Part shown: piece after piece, positions 25,471 through 33,440 of the stretch
Layout of the letters: the number at the start of each line of letters is the position of its first letter
Position numbering within the stretch: position 1 is the first letter of the stretch
NCBI RefSeq assembly: GCF_000376565.1
Contig: NZ_BARG01000007.1
Coordinates: 1-64,000, forward strand
Origin: Streptomyces hokutonensis
GTDB taxonomy: Bacteria > Actinomycetota > Actinomycetes > Streptomycetales > Streptomycetaceae
Direction of reading: 5' to 3'
DNA: 64,000 nt
Made by a program: the position numbers and the translations under genes
The notes under the pieces: generated by a model
What the model saw: the letters and a program-made list of their open reading frames with translations, nothing else
What the model was told of the DNA's origin: nothing
Databases searched by the model: none

Positions 25471-26250
25471 TAGCGCGGCTGCGCCTTGCGGGACCGCTTC
25501 AGTCCCTGAAGCCCGGCAGTGCCTTGCAGGACGGGCTCAACTGCCGAAGCCCGGCAGCGCCCTGTGGGATTGGCTCAGGGCGTGAAACCCGGGAGCGCCT
25601 TGCGGGATGGGCTCAACAGCCGAAACCTGGCAGCACCCCGGAGGACCAGCTCACCGTCCAAGCGCGGCTGCGCTTTGCGGGACCGCTTCAGCCCGTGAAG
25701 CCTGGCAGTGCCTTGCGGGACGGGCTCAACTGGCGAAGCCCGGTAGTGCCCTGTGGGATTGGCTCAGGGCGCGACGCCCGGGAGCGCCTCGCGGGATGGG
25801 CTCAATAGCCGAAACCTGGCAGCACCCCGGAGGACCAGCTCACCGTCCAAGCGCGGCTGCGCTTTGCGGGACCGCTTCAGCCTGTGAAGCCTGGCAGTGC
25901 CTTGCGGGACGGGCTCAACCGGCGAAGCCCGGCAGTGCCCTGCGGGGCCGACTCAGGGCGTGAAACCCAGTAGCACCCAGCGGGACTGGCTCACCTTCCA
26001 AGCGCGGCTGCCCTGTGCAGGGCCGATTCAGCCCCTGAAGCCCGGCAGCGCCTCGCGGGACTGGCCCCCCAGCGCAGCCGCACCTTGCAGGACCGCATCA
26101 GCCCCCGAAGTCCACCAACCCCTCGCAGTATCGGCTCAACTCCCGAAGCCCAGCTGCTCCTTGCCGCACCGGCTCAACTCCCGAAATCCAGCTGCACCTT
26201 GCAGCACCACCTCACCCCCCGAAGTCCAGCAGCACCTTGCACGACCGGCT
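25471..26250. repeat. 38-bp degenerate minisatellite (about 20 units) derived from the 3' end of idnD
   Basis: The whole gap between the cytochrome gene and idnD, and the last 13 codons of idnD itself, consist of tandem 38-bp units (one in five is 37 bp). Consensus features are GAAGCCCGGCAG, then CCTTGCGGGA, then GGCTCA. Read on the minus strand the units nearest idnD repeat its end: stops at 26214, 26176, 26138 and 26100 are spaced exactly 38 bp, and the preceding codons give LLDFGG, QLDFGS, QLGFGS and LVDFGG. Units further away have drifted. A 189-bp five-unit block is duplicated at 25584 and 25773. Open frames through it are by-products of the repeat, in my view. Confidence 0.92.
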
Positions 26251-27237
26251 CCGGTCGGCCGCCAGCGTGAACGCCGACTCCGCGTCGCGGACCGGTACCG
26301 CCGCGCTGACGAGCGCGTCGAACGACGGCTCCACCGCGAGGAGTTGGAGCGCGTCGTCGAACTCCGTGTCGAAGCGGAACGCGCCCCGGAGTTCGATCTC
26401 CCGGCTGACGACCAGGTTCCCGGCGAAGGGACTCTGTCCCGGCGGCAGCATCCCGAGCTGCACGACCACCCCGCCCCGCCGTACCAGCCGCAGACAGGTG
26501 TCCAACCCCGCCGCCACCCCGGACGCCTCGATGGCCACGTCGACCTCCGACGGCCACCCGTTGTCGTCCGGATCATCGGCCCGTACGACGGTGTCGGCAC
26601 CGGCCGCCGTCGCGTAACTCAGCGCCGCCGGAAGCAGATCGGTGACCGTCACGTGTGTCGCGCCGGCCGCCTTCGCCGCCGCGACGACCAGACAGCCGAT
26701 CGGTCCCGCGCCGGTGACGAGAACACGGCGTCCGGTCACGTCCCCGGCCCGGCGCACGGCGTGCAGGGCGACGGAGAGCGGTTCGGCGAGGGCGGCCCGG
26801 CGCAGGTCCAGGCCCGCCGGGACCGGCCTCAACTGGTCGGCGGGGACCGTGACTTGCGCCGCGAATCCGCCCTGTACGTGCGGGAAGCGGGCCGCGCTGC
26901 CCAGGTACGCGGTGTCGCGGCAGACGTTGCGCCGCCCGTCCGCGCACTCGGGGCAGACCCCGCAAGGAGTGGCCGGGTGCACGGCAACTGCCGTACCGGG
27001 GGCGGGACCTGAGGCCCCGGGGCCGTAGGACAGGACCGTGCCGACCACCTCGTGGCCGAGCAGCATCGGTTCCTTGAGGCGGAAGTCGCCGACGCCGCCG
27101 TGGCGCCAGTAGTGGAGGTCGGAGCCGCAGACGCCGCCGTAGCGGACGGCGACCAGGGCCTGGCCGGGGCCGGGCTCCGGGACCGTCAACTCCTCGACCC
27201 GCAGGTCGTCCTGACCGTGAATCACACAACCCAGCAT
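26212..27237 (-). CDS. idnD: zinc-dependent alcohol dehydrogenase, L-idonate 5-dehydrogenase-like
   Basis: A 341-residue medium-chain dehydrogenase. Catalytic zinc ligands are C37 (GGVCGSDLHYW) and H62/E63 (LLGHEVVG); the structural zinc cysteines are C92, C95, C98 and C106. The Rossmann motif is TGAGPIGCLV. The SDLHYW-HGGVGDF pattern is characteristic of L-idonate 5-dehydrogenase, which oxidises L-idonate to 5-ketogluconate. It is last in the operon gntK-gntP-idnO-idnD, which fits. Its final 13 codons belong to the first unit of the 38-bp tandem array, so the C-terminus SRSCKVLLDFGG and stop are the parent or a copy of the repeat. Confidence 0.82.
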   Translation of the reverse strand: MLGCVIHGQDDLRVEELTVPEPGPGQALVAVRYGGVCGSDLHYWRHGGVGDFRLKEPMLLGHEVVGTVLSYGPGASGPAPGTAVAVHPATPCGVCPECADGRRNVCRDTAYLGSAARFPHVQGGFAAQVTVPADQLRPVPAGLDLRRAALAEPLSVALHAVRRAGDVTGRRVLVTGAGPIGCLVVAAAKAAGATHVTVTDLLPAALSYATAAGADTVVRADDPDDNGWPSEVDVAIEASGVAAGLDTCLRLVRRGGVVVQLGMLPPGQSPFAGNLVVSREIELRGAFRFDTEFDDALQLLAVEPSFDALVSAAVPVRDAESAFTLAADRSRSCKVLLDFGG

Positions 27238-27255
27238 GTTCTGGACTCCCGTTCT

Positions 27256-28014
27256 CTACAGCACGCTCGTCATGCCGCCGTCGACGTACAGCACCTGTCC
27301 GCTCACGAAGTCCGCGGCGGGCGACGCCAGGAACAGCACCCCGCCGACCAGGTCCCGTGTGCTGCCCCAGCGACCGGCCGGGGTGCGCTTCCGTACCCAG
27401 GCGCTGAACTCCTCGTCCTGGACCAGGGGTTGGGTCAGTTCCGTCTCGATGTAGCCGGGGCCCAGGCCGTTGACCTGGACGCCGGACGGGCCCCAGTCGG
27501 CGCACATGCCCTTGGTGAGCATCTTCAACGCGCCCTTGGTGGCGGCGTAGGGCGCGATGCCGGGGCGGACCACCTCGCTCTGGAGCGAGCAGATGTTGAT
27601 GATCTTCCCGTGCCCGCGTTCCGTCATCCGCCGGGCCGTCTCGCGGCCGACCAGGAACGCGCTGGTGAGGTTGGTGTCGATGATCCGGTGCCAGTCGGAG
27701 TCGGTGAACTCCAGGAGCGGGGCGCGCAGTTGCATGCCCGCGTTGTTGACCAGGATGTCCAGCGGTCCGACCCGGTCTTCGATGTCCTTGATTCCGGCGG
27801 CGACTGACGGACCGTCGGTCACGTCGAAGGCGGCCGTGTGGACATCGCCGGAGAGTTCGGCGGCGGCCTTGGTGAGGCGTTCGCCGTCCCGGCCGTTCAG
27901 GACGACCGTGCAGCCGGCCTCCAACAGGCCCTGCGCGAGGGCGAGTCCGATGCCCCGGCTGGAGCCGGTGACCAGGGCCGTACGGCCGCTGATGTCGAAG
28001 AGAGGATGACTCAT
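27256..28014 (-). CDS. idnO: SDR, 5-keto-D-gluconate reductase / gluconate 5-dehydrogenase
   Basis: A 252-residue classical SDR with TGSSRGIG (16-23), NNAG (90-93), the serine ICSLQSE and YAATK (Y156, K160). It matches gluconate 5-dehydrogenases, which interconvert 5-ketogluconate and D-gluconate. Position between the gluconate permease (10 bp upstream) and the idonate dehydrogenase (18 bp downstream) completes the idonate to gluconate route, with gluconokinase feeding 6-phosphogluconate. The ending FVSGQVLYVDGGMTSVL is typical of this branch. Confidence 0.85.
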   Translation of the reverse strand: MSHPLFDISGRTALVTGSSRGIGLALAQGLLEAGCTVVLNGRDGERLTKAAAELSGDVHTAAFDVTDGPSVAAGIKDIEDRVGPLDILVNNAGMQLRAPLLEFTDSDWHRIIDTNLTSAFLVGRETARRMTERGHGKIINICSLQSEVVRPGIAPYAATKGALKMLTKGMCADWGPSGVQVNGLGPGYIETELTQPLVQDEEFSAWVRKRTPAGRWGSTRDLVGGVLFLASPAADFVSGQVLYVDGGMTSVL

Positions 28015-28024
28015 TCCCGTACCC

Positions 28025-29422
28025 CTAGATGATCAGCGAGAGGAGGAGGACCAGTCCGCCGGCGACCACCGAGATGATCGTCTCCATGACGGACCAGGTC
28101 TTGAGGGTCTGGCCGACGCTCAGGCCGAAGTACTCCTTCACCAGCCAGAATCCGGCGTCGTTGACATGGCTGAAGAAGACCGAGCCCGCGCCGATCGCCA
28201 GCACGAGGAGAGCGGTGTGGGTCGAGGACATGTCGGCGGCCAGCGGGGCGACCAGACCGGCCGCCGAGATCGTGGCCACCGTCGCCGAACCGGTCGCCAG
28301 CCGGATCGCCACCGCGATCAGCCAGGCCAGCAGCAGCGCCGGGATCGACCAGTCCTTGGAGATGTCCAGGATCATCTGGCCGACACCGGAGTCGATCAGC
28401 GTCTGCTTGAAGCCGCCGCCCGCGCCGACGATGAGGAGGATGCCCGCGATCGGCATCAGCCCCTTCTCGACGGTCGACGACAGCCGCTCCTTGGTGAAGC
28501 CGGCCGGGCGGCCGAGCGTGAACATCCCGACTATGACGGCCGCGAGGAGCGCGATCAGCGGGGAGCCGATGACGTCGAAGACGCGCTGCACGGTGTGCGT
28601 GGGGTCGTCCACGATGATGTCGACCAGCGCCTTGGAGAGCATCAGCACGACCGGCAGCAGGATCGTGGCGAGGGTCGCGCCGAAGCCGGGACGGTTCTCC
28701 AGGTCCTCGGAGGGGCGCTGCGGGAGCATGCGGTCCGGCGCCTGGACGTCCACCCAGCGGGCGGCGACCTTCGAGAACAGCGGTCCCGCGATGATCACGG
28801 TCGGGATGGCGACCAGCACGCCGAGCGCGAGGGTGAGACCGAGGTTGGCCTTGACGGCGTCGACGGCGACCAGCGGCCCGGGGTGCGGCGGAATGAGCCC
28901 GTGCATGACCGACAGGCCCGCCAGCGCCGGGATACCGATGCGCATCAGCGAGTAGTTGCCGCGCTTGGCGACCATCAGCACGACCGGGATCAGCAGCACG
29001 ATGCCGACCTCGAAGAACAGCGGCAGCCCGATCACGGAGGCGATCAGGACCATCGCCCACGGCATCGACCGGGGGCTCGCCTTCGCGAGGATCGTGTCGA
29101 CGATCTGGTCCGCGCCGCCGGAGTCGGCGAGCAGCTTGCCGAGGATCGCGCCCAGCGCGATCAGCACACCCACACCGGCGACGGTCGAACCGAGCCCGGT
29201 GGTGAAGCTGGTGATGGCCTTGTCCAGCGGCGCCCCGGCGAACGCGCCGAGCGCGAGCGAGCCGATGGTCAGCGCCAGGAAGGCGTGCATCTTGAACTTG
29301 GTGATGAGCAGGACGATGACGGCGATGCCCGCCAGTACGGCGATGCCCAGCTGTGCGTGGCCGGCCGAGGTGATGGGCTCGACGGGGTCCGCTGCCAGCA
29401 TCTCGACGCTGAGTCTGGTCAC
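28025..29422 (-). CDS. gntP: GntP-family gluconate/idonate permease
   Basis: A 465-residue permease with about 12-14 membrane segments, starting at GTG 29422 behind AAGGA; the open frame continues upstream through the gluconokinase gene and is not coding there. Family features: VLIALGAILGKLLADSGGADQIVDT, GLPLFFEVGIVLLIP, HGLIPPHPGPL and SVFFSHVNDAGFWLVKEYFGLS. It imports gluconate or idonate with protons. It lies 44 bp after gntK and 10 bp before idnO on the same strand. Confidence 0.9.
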   Translation of the reverse strand: MTRLSVEMLAADPVEPITSAGHAQLGIAVLAGIAVIVLLITKFKMHAFLALTIGSLALGAFAGAPLDKAITSFTTGLGSTVAGVGVLIALGAILGKLLADSGGADQIVDTILAKASPRSMPWAMVLIASVIGLPLFFEVGIVLLIPVVLMVAKRGNYSLMRIGIPALAGLSVMHGLIPPHPGPLVAVDAVKANLGLTLALGVLVAIPTVIIAGPLFSKVAARWVDVQAPDRMLPQRPSEDLENRPGFGATLATILLPVVLMLSKALVDIIVDDPTHTVQRVFDVIGSPLIALLAAVIVGMFTLGRPAGFTKERLSSTVEKGLMPIAGILLIVGAGGGFKQTLIDSGVGQMILDISKDWSIPALLLAWLIAVAIRLATGSATVATISAAGLVAPLAADMSSTHTALLVLAIGAGSVFFSHVNDAGFWLVKEYFGLSVGQTLKTWSVMETIISVVAGGLVLLLSLII

Positions 29423-29466
29423 GGTGGATTCCTTGCGGATACGGGGAGTTGGGGTGACAGGCGGTA

Positions 29467-29985
29467 CTAGGAGGTCGGCTCGGGGACCTGTTCGAGCGCG
29501 GTCATGGCCCGCTCGGCGATCTGCTCGGGGCTGCCGCTGACGTCCACGGCGACACCCGCCTCGTCCGGCTCCAGCGGCTGGAGCGTGGCGAACTGCGAGT
29601 CGAGCAGCGCGGTCGGCATGAAGTGCCCGTGCCGGTGTGACATCCGGTCCTCGATGAGCGCGCGGTCGCCGGTGAGATGCACGAAGACGACCCCGGGTGC
29701 CGCGGCCCGCAGCCGGTCGCGGTACGACCGCTTCAGCGCCGAGCTGCTGACGACCCCGCCGAGCCCCGCGCGCCCGTGCGCCCAGGAGCCGATGGCGTCC
29801 AGCCAGGGCCACCGGTCCTCGTCCGTCAGCGGGTGCCCGGCCGACATCTTGGCGATGTTGGCCTGCGGGTGGAAGTCGTCGCCCTCGGCGTACGGCACAC
29901 CGAGCCGGGCCGCGAGCAGGGGACCGATGGTGGTCTTCCCGGTGCCCGCTACGCCCATCACCACGACGACATGGGGGGTACGCAT
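29467..29985 (-). CDS. gntK: gluconokinase
   Basis: A 172-residue shikimate-kinase-like kinase. The Walker A motif is GVAGTGKTT (11-19), and EGDDFHPQANIAKMSAGHPLTDEDRWPWL is strongly diagnostic of gluconokinase GntK (in parts: EGDDFHP, KMSAG, DRWPWL). It phosphorylates gluconate to 6-phosphogluconate. The ATG at 29985 gives the normal family start; an upstream extension to 30027 enters the divergent promoter. It is the first gene of the gluconate operon and faces the GntR gene. Confidence 0.92.
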   Translation of the reverse strand: MRTPHVVVVMGVAGTGKTTIGPLLAARLGVPYAEGDDFHPQANIAKMSAGHPLTDEDRWPWLDAIGSWAHGRAGLGGVVSSSALKRSYRDRLRAAAPGVVFVHLTGDRALIEDRMSHRHGHFMPTALLDSQFATLQPLEPDEAGVAVDVSGSPEQIAERAMTALEQVPEPTS

Positions 29986-30115
29986 CGCTGCCTCACTGTC
30001 TCCGTCGACACCTGATGTCGATCCCACTGAAACCGATTAGGTACGACGAATTCAAGAGTCTGTGACATATAAGTCTGACTTTTTGGTTCGGTGACGCGAC
30101 CCGTACGCTGAGTGC
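29986..30115. promoter_or_regulatory. divergent promoter/operator region of gntK operon and gntR
   Basis: The 130 bp between the divergent starts includes an AT-rich core at about 30036-30092 with the repeated hexamer AGTCTG (at 30057 and 30076) around GTGACATATA, and TACGACGAATTC at about 30040. It is the expected place for the GntR operator and both promoters. The exact site is not resolved. Confidence 0.5.
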
Positions 30116-30817
30116 ATGACCACTCCGGGCCGCGGGTTGCACGGCCGCGTACTCGACTCCCTCGGCCCCGCCATCACCGCGGGCGAGTACCCGCCGGGCA
30201 GCGTCCTGCGCACGGACGAGCTCGCCAAGGACTTCGAGGTGTCCCGCTCCGTGATGCGCGAGGCGGTCCGGGTCCTCGAGTCCATGCACCTGGTCGAGTC
30301 CCGCCGCCGGGTGGGCGTCACCGTACGGCCCAAGGCCGAGTGGAATGTCTACGACCCGCAGGTCATCCGCTGGCGGCTGGCCGGCGCAGACCGCCCGCAG
30401 CAACTGCGGTCCCTCACGGTGCTGCGCTCCGCGGTCGAGCCGATCGCGGCCGGCCTCGCCGCCAAGTTCGCCACGGCGGAGCAGTGCGCGGAACTCACCG
30501 AGTGCGCGATCGGCATGGTGGCCAACTCACGCGGCCACAAACTGGAGGCCTACCTCGTCCACGACGTGGCCTTCCACCGGGTGATCCTCGCCGCCTCCGG
30601 CAACGAGATGTTCGCCCGCCTCGGCGACGTCGTCACCGAGGTCCTGGCCGGCCGCACCCACCACGAGGTCATGTTCGAGGACCCCGACCCGGCCGCCGTC
30701 ACCCTCCACGTCCAGGTCGCGGAGGCCGTCCGCGAGGGCGACGCGGTCCGCGCGGAGACCCTGACCCGCGAGATCACGATCGGCGCGCTTCATGAACTGG
30801 ACATCCTGGCCCCGTAG
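30116..30817 (+). CDS. gntR: FadR/GntR-family regulator of gluconate operon
   Basis: A 233-residue regulator with an N-terminal winged helix of the GntR type (LRTDELAKDFEVSRSVMREAVRVLESMHLVESRRRVGVTV) and a C-terminal all-helical FCD ligand domain with metal-binding histidines (LVHDVAFHRVIL, HVQVAEAV). Only short parts of these are quoted; VSRSVMREA is the recognition helix. Divergent placement next to gntK makes it the likely gluconate-responsive repressor. Its 3' end overlaps the convergent YchJ-family gene by 28 bp. Confidence 0.88.
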   Translation: MTTPGRGLHGRVLDSLGPAITAGEYPPGSVLRTDELAKDFEVSRSVMREAVRVLESMHLVESRRRVGVTVRPKAEWNVYDPQVIRWRLAGADRPQQLRSLTVLRSAVEPIAAGLAAKFATAEQCAELTECAIGMVANSRGHKLEAYLVHDVAFHRVILAASGNEMFARLGDVVTEVLAGRTHHEVMFEDPDPAAVTLHVQVAEAVREGDAVRAETLTREITIGALHELDILAP

Positions 30818-31209
30818 TCGGGCTGGTCGAGAAACTCCCCGTCGACGTACACCCACGCCCCGTCGACCCGCTCGAACCGACTCCGCTCATGGATCGCCCC
30901 ACCCCGGTACGAGGCCCGGAACGTCACGGTCCCCGCGGAATGGAACGCCGACCCGCCGCTCGTGCCGAGAATCTCGAGCCCGGTCCACCGCATCCCCGGA
31001 TCGAGTTCGAGCGGTTCGGCCGGCCGGGTCCGCGGGTGCCAACTGCGCAGCAGATACGGCGCGTCCAACCGCACGAAGGCGCTGTAGCGGGAGCGCATCA
31101 ACGCCTCGGCGGTGGGGGCCGCGGCGGTGCCTGAGTGGTAGCGGCCGCAGCAGTTGTCGTAGGGGGTGGGGAGGCCGCAGGGGCAGTTGGTGCGTGGGGT
31201 CATGGGCAC
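30790..31209 (-). CDS. YchJ-family protein (UPF0225)
   Basis: A 139-residue protein, ATG 31209 or 31203. The N-terminal NCPCGLPTPYDNCCGRYHSG is a SEC-C-like zinc motif and MRSRYSAFVRLDAPYLLRSWHP is the YchJ family signature (shorter cores: CPCG, CCGRYHSG, RSRYSAFV). Function is unknown; the family sometimes occurs as a domain in proteins that bind zinc. The small gene overlaps the end of gntR on the other strand and sits alone in its direction. Confidence 0.85.
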   Translation of the reverse strand: MPMTPRTNCPCGLPTPYDNCCGRYHSGTAAAPTAEALMRSRYSAFVRLDAPYLLRSWHPRTRPAEPLELDPGMRWTGLEILGTSGGSAFHSAGTVTFRASYRGGAIHERSRFERVDGAWVYVDGEFLDQPDYGARMSSS

Positions 31210-31221
31210 ATTGTGCCGGGG

Positions 31222-31953
31222 CTAGGTGCGCGGGCGTTCCGGGGTGACCCGGAGCGGCAGCCGGACATAGTCGTCCTCGGGCAGCCTCACCTCCTTGTCG
31301 CGGGTGAGAGTCGCGCAGGCCAGCAGTGGCAGCGGTTCGCCGCCCGGAGGGGCAGTGTCCTCGTACGCGGGTGCCGCGCCGATGAACTCCACGAGGAGGG
31401 CGCCGGTGACCCGGGTCCCGATCTGCTGCACGAAGTTCGCCGGGAGCGTCCATTCGACTCCCTGGTGCAGGGTCCCGCCGGGGCTGCGGTGCACTCTCCT
31501 GACGAACCACTCCTCGTCCCGCATCTGCGGCGCGCTGCGCGCCCTGAGGTGGGCCGCAGCCGACGTCATCGCGTTGATTTCGGGGAAGCCGGCCAGCTCG
31601 GCCGTGAGCTTGCCGGCGGCCTCCAGGACGGGGCCGGCCGCCCGTAGGTCCCTGGCCAGGGTGGTCCGCCACGCCCGTTCGTCCGCCACCGGCGGCAGGT
31701 GGTAGACGACGGCCTGGACGTCCTTCACCCGCCAACCGCTCGCGGCCGGGAACAGCAGCGTGACCGTCACGGACGGCGCGTCGTCCCCGGTGTACCCGAG
31801 CGACCAGACGTAGAGGTACCCGGTGAAAGGGCGTGCGGTGTCCGACCCTGTGGCGAACATCTGCTCCAGCGGAACGGATTGCGGCTCGGTCTCCCCGTAG
31901 ACCTCCAGCCACTCACCCGTCTCCGTGGACCCCCGGCTCCAAGCGGCTGCCAT
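31222..31953 (-). CDS. hypothetical protein, streptomycete
   Basis: A 243-residue soluble protein; I take the ATG at 31953 (MAAAWSRGSTETGEWL) as the start, but the frame is open upstream and the true start is uncertain. It contains many short beta-prone segments and a proline-rich region (APAYEDTAPPGGEPLPLL). I recognise no catalytic or binding motif. It is 12 bp upstream of the YchJ-family gene on the same strand and may be co-transcribed with it. No function is proposed. Confidence 0.5.
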   Translation of the reverse strand: MAAAWSRGSTETGEWLEVYGETEPQSVPLEQMFATGSDTARPFTGYLYVWSLGYTGDDAPSVTVTLLFPAASGWRVKDVQAVVYHLPPVADERAWRTTLARDLRAAGPVLEAAGKLTAELAGFPEINAMTSAAAHLRARSAPQMRDEEWFVRRVHRSPGGTLHQGVEWTLPANFVQQIGTRVTGALLVEFIGAAPAYEDTAPPGGEPLPLLACATLTRDKEVRLPEDDYVRLPLRVTPERPRT

Positions 31954-32003
31954 GAAGCCACTTGATACTCCGTCAGCTCCATCCCCGCAACGGAGCCGAC
32001 ACC

Positions 32004-33440
32004 TCAGACCGCGATCCCCGTCTCCGCCGAAGGCATCGGCGGCAGCCGAGTCCCGTACACCCACGCCTCGAAGAGCTGGTCCAACGGCTCGGAAGTGAAC
32101 CGGGACGCGTGAGACGTGAACGTCGCAGTCGTCACCGTGCCGTTGCGGTGGACGCTCGCCCAACTCCGCAGCATGCGGAAGAACGCGATGTCGCCCAGTG
32201 CGCAGCGCACCGCGTGGACGGTGACGCCGCCGCGTTCGTAGAGGCGGTCGTCGAACATGGACTTGCGGCCGGGGTCGGCGAGGCGCAGGTCCTGGGGGAG
32301 GGTGGAGAGCAACCGGTGCGCTGCGGCGGCGTGTTGGTGGGCCGTACGGCCGCCCGAGCGCTCGGACCACAGCCACTCCGCGTACTTGGCGAGGCCCTCG
32401 TTCAGCCAGATGTGCCGCCAGTCGGCGATGGAGACGCTGTTGCCGAACCACTGGTGGGCCAGCTCGTGGGCGACGAGCCGTTCCGAACCCCGGGCCCCGT
32501 CGACGTGGTTGGCGCCGAACAGCGACAACCCCTGTGCCTCGACGGGGACATCGAGTTCTTCCTCCGTCACCACGACCGCGTACTCGTCGAAGGGGTACGG
32601 GCCGAACAGCTCCTGGAACAGCTCCATCATGGCGGGCTGTCGTGCAAAGTCCCTTGAGAATTCCGGGAGTAGGTCCGACGGGATGTGCCCGTGCTGCGGG
32701 ACACCGCCCAGACCCGGGTCGCCCAGCAGCACCGTCTGGTACTTCCCGATCGACAGGCCGACGAGGTAACTTGACGTCGGCGCCGACTGTTCGTACACCC
32801 AAGTGGTCGTAGAGGCCTTGGTAGTTCGCGTCAGGAGCCTGCCGCCCGCCACCACCGCGTACGCCGACGGCGTCGTGATCGAGATCTGGTACGAGGCCTT
32901 GTCGGCGGGGCGGTCGTTGCACGGGTACCAGGACGGCGCCCCGATCGGCTGGCTCGCCACCAGCGCGCCGTCCGTCAGTTCCTCCCAGCCGAGGCCGCCC
33001 CAGGGGCTGGCGACCGGCTTGGGGTTGCCCGACCAGTGCACCTCGACGGTGAACGCGGCACCGGCCCGCAGCGGCTTCGCGGGCCGGATACGGAGTCGGC
33101 CGCCGCGGTGCGTGTAGTGCGGCTGGCGGCCGTCCACCCGGATCCGGCCGATCTTGAAGTCGCCCAGGTTCAGCTGGAATTCGGGCAGCGGAGCACGGCC
33201 CGCTATGGCGTTGATACGAGCCGTGCCGGAGAGACGGTTCGGGCCGGGGCGGTAGTCCAGCGTTAGCTCATAGCGGTGCACCCGGTAGCGGGCATCGCCG
33301 TTTGCCGGGAAATACGGGTCCGGACCCGCCGCCTGCTGAACGGTCACTGCTGCGTCTGCTCCCTGCGCTGTGCTCGTATCTCGTACCCGTGCACCGCCCT
33401 CCGAAGCCGACGCCGCGCGACCCGTGTTCAGGATCGCCAT
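32004..33440 (-). CDS. M1-family zinc metallopeptidase, coupled to Pls-like synthetase
   Basis: A 478-residue gluzincin. The zinc site is complete: HELAHQ (H325, E326, H329) and, 19 residues on, NEGL with E348. EAQGLSLFG (301-309) stands where M1 enzymes have the GAMEN substrate motif. It is shorter than aminopeptidase N (about 850), keeping the beta and catalytic domains only. There is no obvious signal peptide; the first 40 residues look disordered. Its ATG lies 13 bp inside the 3' end of the Pls-like gene, so translation is coupled. Known poly-epsilon-lysine hydrolases of Streptomyces are zinc aminopeptidases, which suggests this enzyme may cut the synthetase product. Confidence 0.88.
   Translation of the reverse strand: MAILNTGRAASASEGGARVRDTSTAQGADAAVTVQQAAGPDPYFPANGDARYRVHRYELTLDYRPGPNRLSGTARINAIAGRAPLPEFQLNLGDFKIGRIRVDGRQPHYTHRGGRLRIRPAKPLRAGAAFTVEVHWSGNPKPVASPWGGLGWEELTDGALVASQPIGAPSWYPCNDRPADKASYQISITTPSAYAVVAGGRLLTRTTKASTTTWVYEQSAPTSSYLVGLSIGKYQTVLLGDPGLGGVPQHGHIPSDLLPEFSRDFARQPAMMELFQELFGPYPFDEYAVVVTEEELDVPVEAQGLSLFGANHVDGARGSERLVAHELAHQWFGNSVSIADWRHIWLNEGLAKYAEWLWSERSGGRTAHQHAAAAHRLLSTLPQDLRLADPGRKSMFDDRLYERGGVTVHAVRCALGDIAFFRMLRSWASVHRNGTVTTATFTSHASRFTSEPLDQLFEAWVYGTRLPPMPSAETGIAV

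Noticed and set aside
25524..25963. Plus-strand open frames of 94-118 codons in the minisatellite as a repeat-protein gene
   Set aside because: No ribosome site, frames exist because the 189-bp block is divisible by three, and the reverse strand explains the repeat as copies of the idnD end.
25471..26250. CRISPR array
   Set aside because: Units are contiguous and degenerate without unique spacers between constant repeats, and no cas genes are near.
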